A DNA stretch of 64,000 nt from Hypericum androsaemum (lineage: Eukaryota; Streptophyta; Magnoliopsida; Malpighiales; Hypericaceae), in assembly GCA_963995505.1 (NCBI GenBank), contig OZ023187.1:16964584-17028583 (forward strand), given 5' to 3'. How positions within the stretch are numbered: position 1 is the stretch's first letter; each line of letters opens with the position of its first letter. Made by a program: the position numbers and the translations under genes. The notes beneath the pieces were generated by a model, which saw nothing but the letters and a program-made list of their open reading frames with translations, was not told the origin of the DNA and did not search any database. This document shows, piece by piece, positions 55,396-64,000 of the stretch.

Positions 55396-56398
55396 ATTCA
55401 CTTTGGTCATTGAGAGATATTTGCTGGTTAAACGGGCGTATAGACCAACCAGACCTATCCGCTTTATCTTTCCATTTTTTCTGTTATTCGGTTCATTATC
55501 ATATTTAGGTTTTATTTGTTATTTTAGCTTGTAATTAGAGCTCGAGGGCAGAATAGTAAATAAGAGTTAGCTGGGTGCCATCCCCTAACTTCTATACTTT
55601 ATATTCTATTAATGAACAAAAAGCAAGGTTCATGTTTGAGACTACAAACAAAATCTATTACAATCGATTTCCACTTTCTCTTTCTCTTTCTTCTACCTCA
55701 CATACCCGCCATTTTCACCCGATCTTCGAAGCTCGTCCTCCACCCTATTGAGTTTCCAGAAACACCTGGATGAATATGAATCAACCCGGTGTTCCTTTTG
55801 TAATGCTCTGTTTTTATAATTTGCTTCTAAACTCTCAATCTTTCTCTTCAATTACCATAAGTCAATTGCTGGATTACGCAGTGGGTACCCAGGATTCTTG
55901 TTACAAACGTAGGCCAATTATCAACGTGAGCTATTCAGTGGTAATCCATATTTGAACCGACAAATTTCTCGTAAACAGATTTTAAGACACCTAGCTTAAT
56001 GAAAAAATTTGATACTTCTAGTTAATTCGAATAATTCTATTCTAAGTAGATTTAATATGTTGTATTAATATCTTACTTAAAATAAGTAGGAATGCCTACA
56101 TAACAAATAGTAAGCGTCGTTCTATACCCAAAAAAAAAAGAGTTCGAACATTTAAAAATAGATGTTAAATAATTATTAAAAAACTTTCTCACATCTTAAA
56201 ATCTGATCCGGCTCAACCAAGTCGATACCATGCGAAATACTCTCACCTTAAGATTGGCATCCCATATTTCGGACAGCATGTCGACCCGGATTCCACCCGT
56301 GTTCAGGTCGCCCGCCCGAATTCCCTTCCCGACCTCCTTCCCTCTTCTTCTCCTCCTCCAACCTAAACCCTAGAAAACCCCTAAAGCCAGCACTCTCA
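55396..56398. other. Receptor trailer and DTW-gene upstream region
   Basis: Collinear with 13009-13948. The last 170 bp (from AAGATTGGCATCCC near 56251) are shared with 42180-42340 and form the CT-rich leader of the DTW gene. No other gene. Confidence 0.55.
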
Positions 56399-57322
56399 AT
56401 GACCGAACCAAGCTTCCAGAAGCGACCCACCTGCCCGAATTGCTCCAAACCGACCCGCATCTGCCTGTGCACCCGGATTCGGACCCTTGGCCTCGACAAC
56501 AAGGTAAGCGTCACCATCCTCCAGCACAGTTTAGAGACCAAACACCCTCTTAAAAACGTCAGCTTGCACTCTGTTTCCGATGTCCATTTCGCTGCCCGGT
56601 TCGTTATCCAGTTGGTCGAACCGGGTCCTGGAAATGGAGGCGAAAGATTGAATCTTGATGGGCAAGATGGTAATTTTAGTGGTAGTTCCAAGGAGGATGT
56701 TGTTGTTGCTGCTGATATTGAGAAATATGGAGGGATTGAGATGATGGAGAGCATTTGGATGTCTCCGGCACGCGGGCGAAAGAGGCCGAGTTTTGATGAG
56801 TTTTTGGATTCCGAGGAGGCCGTTGAAGCGTTGGCGAGAGGGTTCATGGTGAAGAAGGTGCAGAAGAGGCAAGTGGGTAGTGGGGTGGAACTGCAAGAGT
56901 ACGAGGAGTTTGAGATTGTGGTTCCCCCGGGGACTGCATTGTTGTTTCCGAGTAAAAACGCGGTCGGTGTTGAGGAGGTGAAAGCAATGAACTTAGAGGT
57001 GAGTAATTTGATTGTGTTGGATGGAACATGGGCAAAGGCGAGGAGGATTTATGAGGAGAATCTGTGGTTGAGGCTTTTGCCGCACTTGAAGTTGGAGTCG
57101 GAGAGGTTAAGTTTGTATGCTGAGGTCAGGAAAGAGCCAAAGGCTGGTTATATGTCTACGATTGAGAGCATTGTGTACGCTATGAAGGTGGTAGGGGACT
57201 ATCCCGAGGGGTTGGACAACCTCTTGGATGTTTTCGAGTTTGGAGATCAAAGGCGGTGTAAAGATGAGAGGCTCAAGCAAGTCTCCGATATAGATACATT
57301 TCATATCAGACAGAGACAGTAA
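56399..57322 (+). CDS. DTW-domain protein (tRNA uridine aminocarboxypropyltransferase family)
   Basis: Single-exon frame of 307 aa. The N-terminus has a cysteine cluster (CPNCSKPTRICLC) typical of the family. The C-terminal core has the signature DGTW (LDGTWAKARRIYEENLWLRL) and RKEPKAGYMSTIESIVYAM. Enzymes of this family (human DTWD1/2, bacterial TapT) transfer the aminocarboxypropyl group of S-adenosylmethionine to uridine in tRNA. Oddity: after LETKHPL a 10-residue stretch present in the broken copies (NSARLARLGL) is missing through an in-frame 30-bp deletion near 56552, so activity is uncertain. An acidic linker lies at about residues 85-150. The product length is within the family range, and it is the only long open copy of the four in the window. 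Confidence 0.88.
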   Translation: MTEPSFQKRPTCPNCSKPTRICLCTRIRTLGLDNKVSVTILQHSLETKHPLKNVSLHSVSDVHFAARFVIQLVEPGPGNGGERLNLDGQDGNFSGSSKEDVVVAADIEKYGGIEMMESIWMSPARGRKRPSFDEFLDSEEAVEALARGFMVKKVQKRQVGSGVELQEYEEFEIVVPPGTALLFPSKNAVGVEEVKAMNLEVSNLIVLDGTWAKARRIYEENLWLRLLPHLKLESERLSLYAEVRKEPKAGYMSTIESIVYAMKVVGDYPEGLDNLLDVFEFGDQRRCKDERLKQVSDIDTFHIRQRQ

Positions 57323-58080
57323 CTTACCCCAACTTCATTGTTGATGTGATTTTCTTCTCCTGTTGGAAACACGATCATTCCTGATTGCTATTACCTGTAT
57401 CTGTCAATTCATTGTAAAATGTTGAACGACGCAAGAGCTGAGAAGCAAGTTGGTCTAAGTGGTGCATCCTGCATTCATTTGTGCTCTGTCTAATCTGATT
57501 TCTGGTTGCTGTCAACTGGTCTACTGCCAAATTTATGATCTGCTAGCTGTCCTTTCCTACAATGACAAGAGCAGACTTTAGTTGAGGGATTTGCAATTGT
57601 TGTTCAGCTGCAGGAATGTAAAGAAACCGATCTGGGTTGTTTTTAAAATTAATCAATAATGAATCCGAATCGCTAATGCGGGATCAAACTCAGGTTCATT
57701 CTGAGAAATGAAAACGTATTCAAACGAGTATCGAGATCGGATTATCTGCAAAACGACAGTTTCATATGTCAAAAACCTTGTAATAACATGAAGTATTAAA
57801 TCAACTAAGTCGTTTTTTTTCTCCCTGGATTAAGCAACCAGCTGCTTGTGGATCAAAGTATATCTTCTAGTTCACCAAGCAACATAATCTCCGACGTAGT
57901 GTAACAGGAGCAAACAAAGAACAAGACAAAAGACCGAGCATAACTGTGAGATCATTTTCGAGTTCCACATTTTAATTTGCGGGCATTATCGAGCAGAAAG
58001 GGTGTGTTTGGTTTAGTGTCAACAAGAACCAAACCAAACAAGACCATTGTTCTGTTCTGTATTGGTTTGTATCTCTGGGA
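57323..58080. other. DTW-gene trailer and unidentified DNA
   Basis: 57323-57430 matches the trailer of the 42-kb copy. The rest has no recognised gene or element and ends abruptly at the intron of the next receptor relic. Confidence 0.4.
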
Positions 58081-58548
58081 TTACGAGAATTTTATTTTGC
58101 AGAGTTGGCTTACGCAATGAAGGGGAATGAAAAATGTGATGTGTATAGCTTTGACGTGGTGGCTCTGGAAGTCATAATAGGAAAGCATCCAGGTGATCTC
58201 ATATCATCTCTTTTAACGTCGGGAACAACAAAACCTGCATCAACTTCGCACTCTTTGCCTCTTCCAGTTGACCACCATACTCTCTTCAAGGATGTGACCC
58301 ACCAGCGCCTCTCTCAGCCCGAGGACAGCATCTTGGAGGCCGTGGTCTATGCAACAGGGCTTGTGTTTTCTTGCTTGAATCTTGAACCTGGGGCTAAGCC
58401 AACCATGAGACAGATCAGTCTCGAGCTAATCACTCCATGGTCCTACTCCACAATAACAAAATAGCCTCCTAGAGTAAGGACTTCTCCTTAGTCACTTTAG
58501 CAGACTTGCTTCCCCGTTGCGGAATGCATCAGGAAGTGATTAGTGGCT
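58081..58548 (+). pseudogene. Orphan last exon of a MIK2-type receptor
   Basis: Begins inside the receptor intron (TTTATTTTGCAG acceptor) and reads [20 protein letters not shown] from 58103. The exon is open until TAG at 58462-58464, where the paralogs have tryptophan; homology continues to [11 protein letters not shown] at 58548. Nothing of exon 1 precedes it. Closest relative is 1085-1533. Confidence 0.85.
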
Positions 58549-59504
58549 AAATTCACTTTGGTCACTGGGAGATAATTGCTGGTTAAACGGGCCCATTGAC
58601 CAACCAGCCGTATGCACTGTATTTTTCTTGTTTTTGCTGTTATTCGATCCATTATCATATTTCGGTTTTATTTGTTATTTCAGCTTGTAACTATATCCCG
58701 AGGGCAGAATAGTAAATAGAAGTTAGCTGGGTGCCATCCCCTAATTTTTATACTGTATATACTATCAATGAATGAAACGCAAGTTTCCTGTTTGAACGAA
58801 CCAAATCTGTTACAACCAATTTCACACTCTCTTTCCCTTTCTCCTCTATTGAGCTTCCTGAAACTCGTGGACCAATACGCAAAGTCTTCTATACTCACTC
58901 TATCTATCGGTTTTTAAAATTTGCTTCTAAAACTCTCAATCTCTTTCTTCAGCTACCATAAGTCAATTGCCGGATTACGCACTGGTACCCGTGATTCTTG
59001 TTACGAACACGTAGGCCCATTACCAAAGCTTTTTTTAGGGTCCCATTACCAAATTCTTGAGTTTAATAGTACGAGAATAAAGAATATTATCGAGAGATTC
59101 ATCTCTTAAATATAATACAAGGATGTTCGACTCTATATATATTATAAAATGCGTAGGCCCATTCATTATACTGTAAATTTGATCCTCTCTTGCACTCAAT
59201 CTCAGAAATGGTTAGTTTGGTCCAACTCGATGCAGCTATTCGAAAATCAAAGTGTTATGATGTTGCTGGACTCTTTTGGGGAGCAATCGGGATTGTAATT
59301 CTATGGATGGATCCTTCATGTGTGATGCTCCTCTTCTGGACTTTGCTGATTGTTTATGGAACAGATTTTTTGTTTGATATCTGTAATGTTGTCTTTGTAC
59401 TTAGGTAGTTTCTTTCCTTCTCTGAAGTTTCTTTTCCGATGATAAGCCCATGTATATATTTTGTGCATTATATATAATACAAGTCTACTTATGAATTAAA
59501 AAAT
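58549..59504. other. Receptor trailer with a small unrecognised frame
   Basis: Collinear with 1549-2465. The frame 59208-59408 (ATG at 59208, about 66 codons, hydrophobic middle GAIGIVILWM and LLFWTLLIVYG) is broken by indels in the copy near 2183-2384. I do not recognise it and consider it unlikely to be a gene. Confidence 0.45.
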
Positions 59505-60578
59505 TAGAAAATTATTCTCAAATCCCTCGGGTTTATTTAAATATACTCAAAAGTTTTCCATGTTTAAAAAATAATCATGTTGACTCTCTAGTTTGCTTTT
59601 ATTATACTTTCTGCTCCCTCGATAAATTTTTTTATTTTTTTGTCATTGAAATGACAAAAATACTCCTTGAAAAAAAATTGACCTCCTGCTAGCGATGTCA
59701 TCATCTTCTTTTATCTCCTACCCACGTTAATCACAAATCGACCTCGATGTTATCTCCTACCAACACGACGACGACGATGGGAATTTTGGGCTTGGTGTTG
59801 GTAGGGGGCAATGACAGCGACGGCGATACTGCGAGGCGTTGACGGTGTTGACGGTGACGAGAATTTTGGGCTTGGCGTCAAACTCCACTGCCAGGAACCC
59901 CCCACCTTCGTCGATCCTGAACTGGCGCCCGAACCATTGCCATTTCCCGCACCGGATCCCAAGGAGGTAAGCTCCTTGACGGCGGTCCCCCAGCCACTTC
60001 CTCATTGTACACGCCAAAATCTGAATCCCCGGATTCCTGATCGGCCCGTCCTCATTGTACTCCCCATCATCATCCTGTTCCACCTCTGCCGCCAACGCGT
60101 CCTCGTACTTCGGCACTTCCACCCTCCTCGCGTCGATGTTAGCCACCTCTTAGAGCAACACCTCCGTTGGCTGGTCCAGTTGCCAGGCGACGGCGGCGGC
60201 AGACGATGGGTCATCTGAATGGCAAATGACGGTGCTTCGCCTCCTTGGCTTCTTAGCTTTGGGGTTCATCCATTGACGAGTTGTTACTTGAATAGTTCAG
60301 GATTTGAGTTTCCATTCGTTTCCATTTTAGCTGAAGACAGACAAGGAGGAAGGAGGAAGGAGGAGAAGAAGAGATAATGTCCGCGTTTTTAATTTTTTGT
60401 TCTAAAAGGTTATTTTAGTCATTTCATTAACAAAAATGAAAAAAGAGCTGCTAACATGCGACAGGGACCCAAAAGTATAATAAAAGTAAACTAGAGAGAC
60501 TTCGGAATATATTTTGTGAACATGAGGGACTTTTGAGTATATTTAAGCAAACCCGAGGGATTTTAGAGTAATTTTCCC
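59505..60578. mobile_element. Mutator-like element with long inverted ends and gene-like interior
   Basis: Present here but absent at the matching point of the first block (near 2470). The ends are inverted repeats of about 165 bp: the left has ATCCCTCGGGTTTATTTAAATATACTC and CTCTAGTTTGC, the right on the other strand has ATCCCTCGGGTTTGCTTAAATATACTC and CTCTAGTTTAC. The interior (about 59690-60340) is GC-rich and gene-like; minus-strand frame 60146-59757 reads RRVEVPKYEDALAAEVEQDD. The flanks are A-rich, so the target duplication cannot be defined. Best read as a Pack-MULE carrying a captured host gene fragment that I cannot name. Confidence 0.7.
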
Positions 60579-63284
60579 AAAAAAAAAATCATGGGCCTAC
60601 TGGATTGGGAAATTCCAACGGCAGTGAAATGATTAAAATCCCAAAGACACTGCAGGTAAAAGTTTTACCGTAAAACGGCCAAAATTTCCCAAAATTTCAC
60701 CACCACCTCCTCTGTTTCCCGACCAAACAAAATTTCCCAATCGAATCCTAATTTCTCAAATAGAATCCTAATTGGCAACTCCCAAAATTAAACAGTAGTC
60801 CTTCACAGCAACTCCAGCACCTCCACCTCCCAAAATTAAATCATTGATGAGAATGATTGAACCGTTAGACCAGTAGAGGGAGAAGGATTGGGCTTGGAGA
60901 ATTTTGTGACAAAAAATTCTATTTATTAAAAAATGATTGAACCGTTAGTACTCGACCTCCGAATCAGCGACCCCAAAGTCTAAGTCAACATACAATGGTT
61001 CACGTGATAAAAACAATTATTCAATTATTCAAAAATTAATAATAATAATTCTCCTTGGCCCGACTTAAACGGAAGAAGAATTTTTTTATCTTTATTGAAA
61101 AAGCAAAATGAGATGTAACATTGAGGGTGACGGACTTTAGCGGAGACTCAATAATCTAATAAGTCTCTTCTCCGATATCATATTAAAATTTTAACATTCT
61201 AAACTTAAAATATGTATCGTTAGAGTTGGCCTAACTACTCTACACTCTGCAAAGCTATGATAGCTATGTTTACCTGTCGAGTTTGGAGTTACGTTAATGG
61301 TTGTACTTAGATAGTATTTATCATTTAGGTAACTATCTTAATATGTGTTATTTAGTACCTAAAATGTATTCTATCTTGCAAGACAATCCTTGAGAAATAT
61401 AATACTTAACCTGTCGAGATCTTAATTTTCACACTATTAACTCTTGAAGGTTGTGTTATAGAACTATTCTGGTTAAAGGGAAAAAAACATATATTCATCA
61501 TTGAGTCTAGAACATTACAACACATACTCATCAGATTTACTGATATAGATCGCCTTATGCAAATAAATCCCTTGCTAAAATTTGGTCCATCCTTATTCCT
61601 TCATAGGTACAGCGCTTCATTAAGTTGAGGGACGCTAGAGAAGGTTGCTTGTTAGTGATTAGGTTTAGTTGAGGGAGATTTGGGAAAAAATGAAAATTTT
61701 AGGGTTGGATGAAGGGGGAAGATGAACAGTGTAAGAAACGGGAGAGTTATTTCAAACTTTATCTTCGTGGAAAAACTAAAGGAGATGTACCAACAAATAT
61801 TTAGATTAACTTGAGAAAATTGTTCTAATTTAACTAAGATATTTCGAATTCAAACTATTGTGAGAATTTTGTCTGGATTAATCGGCATAGTGATATCGAG
61901 ATAAAATGTTAAATGAGATGTAACATTGATGGGTGAACGACACCTATTTTAAGTTGACTGGATTTTTAAACCTTTGATAGTTGAATATAGTAGAATTATA
62001 TTTTAAAAAGTGAATTTTCCTATGACATTTTTCAGATAACACAGTCCTTGGAAATTTACGCAATCGATCCAAAATCACTATTCCTAAAAAAAATCGATCC
62101 AAAATCACTTAAAACGTGTCAGGCAGCAACTGGCTCTTCGCGCGTGCTTGTCTCCACGTCAGCCTTTGAACACTCTTCCGTTCATAGAAACGACGTCGTC
62201 TTTACCTTTTTCATGTGCTCGTTTGACGATTTAAGTCATCACGTGACCTCCTAACGTAAAGCATTCCTGTCACGCTTTGTTCCGCGAACCAGGTACTTAG
62301 ACATATAGACAGGTTAGAGAAACCATCCCCATGTGAGCATATTAGGACTTCAATTTATATCAGTCACGTTAATGCATGGATGATTAAATTTCTGTCGATT
62401 TCAATTGCTCTATTTTTTGTGGTATTCTTTGTATCTAATCGAGTATCAACGACCATATATTTATAAAGTTGACTCATTGAGTTCAAATACCTTGGATTTG
62501 ATGTTGAAGGTTTTGAAGATTTCAATTTAGGTTTTAACTTGGAGATTTTAAGTCAATTCTCGTCAGCATCAATATGAAAGAAAAAGATTTTGTGTAGCTG
62601 ACTTGGTCATCCATGTGGATATGTTTTTGAAAAATTTAAAGTTTTTGTCACCAAAAAAGTGAATTTGGAAAATCTTTGTCACTAGAATAAGCAAAACGAC
62701 ATGTACTTAATAAAAAAATGTGTTAAATCACATAATACTAAAATATTTTTCCCAAAAAATTAACACATACATTTGTTCTACTTTTTTTTAAGTAGATTGA
62801 TTATTAAAACCACAATAGTTACTAAACAACGTTTGAGGCCGGCAAAGCCAAACTAAAACAAGAGGCCAAAAGCAAAAAAGAACTCATCTCAAGGATTCTA
62901 GAAACAAAATTAAATCTTGCTAACCCAAATCCGAGATCAAGTTTGATCACCAAATTTTTGTTCTACTCTTAGTCGGTCTTATTCTTTTGTAAAGGTAATT
63001 TTTTTACAGGTAGTTACACCTGTCAGAGATTTAACTTTCAGCCTCCGTCAAATTATATTACGCTTATGCCGTTAAATCAAATGCCCATTGTTTGTTGGTC
63101 TTGTTTGTTGGACTGGTTCCTTTTTTTCTACCGTGGTTTCCACATTTTTGCACTCTACTTGACTAGAGAATAGTTTAATTAAAAGAAACGGGAGAGAGAG
63201 AGGAAAATGGTATGTATTTTCAAAGAGTAAGAAATTCAAAACTGAGCTCAGCTGCATTTTTTTTTGGATAAATGGATTAATTTT
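60579..63284. repeat. Intergenic repeat unit, copy in the second block, with inner inversion
   Basis: 60600-61036 and 62034-63284 are collinear with 2480-2910 and 3942-5167. The stretch between (61037-62033) is the reverse complement of 2911-3941. The ACGT-rich block (near 62140-62200) keeps a segment, GGCTCTTCGCGCGTGC, that is deleted in the first block near 4035 and retained at 26570. No gene. Confidence 0.85.
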
Positions 63285-64000
63285 TGTTAGAGATGTCAGA
63301 AAACTGAAGAGAAAACGATTTGAGCGCTTGTTTCCTATTCTATTCGGACTAGATTTTGTACTCCTAATTTGATCTAGATAGCTTACTTGATCTACAAGGA
63401 TTTGTCTCTATATAAAGGCATGTTACCCTAAATTTTTGTATGACTTTGTGGCTCAATATCATCAATAAAAGTTCTCATTTCTCTCTTTGGACGTAGACAT
63501 TAGGCCGAACCACGTAAACTCTTACGTCCGTGTTCTTTGTGCATTTGTTCTCTATTTGCTGAATTCCTAACAACTGGTATCAAGAGCTAAGGTTGGAGGA
63601 TGTCGGATTACGGCGCGAAGTTTGCTCTTGTGAAGTTCGATGGTTCATCGAATTTTGGGTTATGGCAAAGGCATGTCAAGGATCTCCTCGTGCAACAAGG
63701 GATGGTCATCGCGCTCTCGGAGAAGAAGTCTGAGAAGATGGAGGAGCAAGAGTGAGAGGAGTTGTAGGCCAAGGCGGTAGCGAAGATTAGCTTGTGCTTG
63801 ACGGATGATGAGGAGTCACCAGCTGAGTTGTGGAAGAGGATCCAGGTTAGAGTCAAAGAAGTTCAATGGAAGTAGTTTCAAGTACGGAGAAGGGCACATG
63901 AAGGGGGACTATCCAGGACGAACTAGGGATCATGACAACGAGAAGGAATCGGCATCCACAATTAGGGGTGAGCATTCAGATAATCCGAATCTGAATTATC
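63285..64000 (+). mobile_element. Second copy of the copia relic, cut by the window edge
   Basis: LTR 63285-63572 (TGTTAG to CTAACA, 288 bp), Met-tRNA primer site right after it, gag from the ATG at 63600 (KFDGSSNFGLWQRHVKDLL). It has the same in-frame TGA after MEEQE as the first copy, a further TAG a few codons on, the same internal gag deletion joined to the zinc-knuckle remnant, and the start of the same hAT insertion (TAGGGGTGAGCATTC from about 63963). Shared lesions show it was dead before the block was duplicated. Confidence 0.87.

Noticed and set aside
59811..60218. Plus-strand 135-codon frame in the Mutator-like element
   Set aside because: It overlaps a minus-strand frame with better coding texture; at most one is a real captured fragment, and the plus frame is proline- and histidine-rich as expected of an antisense shadow.

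Overview
The window is nuclear DNA from a flowering plant, most likely a eudicot. Genes have a short GT-AG intron, intergenic DNA is AT-rich, plant-type Ty1/copia and Ty3/gypsy elements use initiator-Met-tRNA primer sites, LINE, SINE, hAT and Mutator-like insertions are frequent, and a piece of plastid 16S rRNA gene is embedded. I cannot name the species.

The backbone is a tandem cluster of leucine-rich-repeat receptor kinases of the MIK2 (MDIS1-interacting receptor-like kinase 2) type. Two copies look complete: 26848-29966 (1011 aa) and 51996-55395 (1105 aa). One full-length copy (9983-13008) has a 2-bp frameshift in its kinase domain. At least six relics lie at 835, 21180, 24433, 30525, 45937 and 58103. 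All complete copies share one small intron just before the kinase APE motif. A DTW-domain gene (tRNA uridine aminocarboxypropyltransferase family) travels with the cluster: one long open copy (56399-57322) and three broken copies (13949, 42348, 48057). A third host gene, a three-exon FATTY ACID EXPORT/TMEM14-like gene on the minus strand (exons 37520-37318, 31457-31370, 31146-31074), was recovered by splicing; its first intron carries a 5.2-kb copia element and exon 1 has one extra base.

Mobile DNA by position: a deleted copia relic with a nested hAT element (5168-7215; second copy from 63285); a Mutator-like element containing a minisatellite (15176-15562); a LINE 3' end (15677-16447); gypsy pol remains (18440-20262); a near-complete copia element with 273-bp LTRs and CAACC target duplications (31991-37210); a young non-autonomous LTR element with 239-bp LTRs and GATTT duplications, coding for one 878-aa gag-plus-UBA-like protein (37864-41161); several MITEs; a tRNA-derived SINE (49659-49852); a hAT element with a LINE nested in it (50259-51186); and a possible Pack-MULE (59505-60578).

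The block 835 to about 6000 is repeated at 58080 to the window end, with one roughly 1-kb internal segment inverted. The intergenic unit that carries the receptor upstream sequences recurs throughout. The cluster therefore appears to have grown by tandem duplication, unequal exchange and gene conversion, with transposons scattered through the copies.
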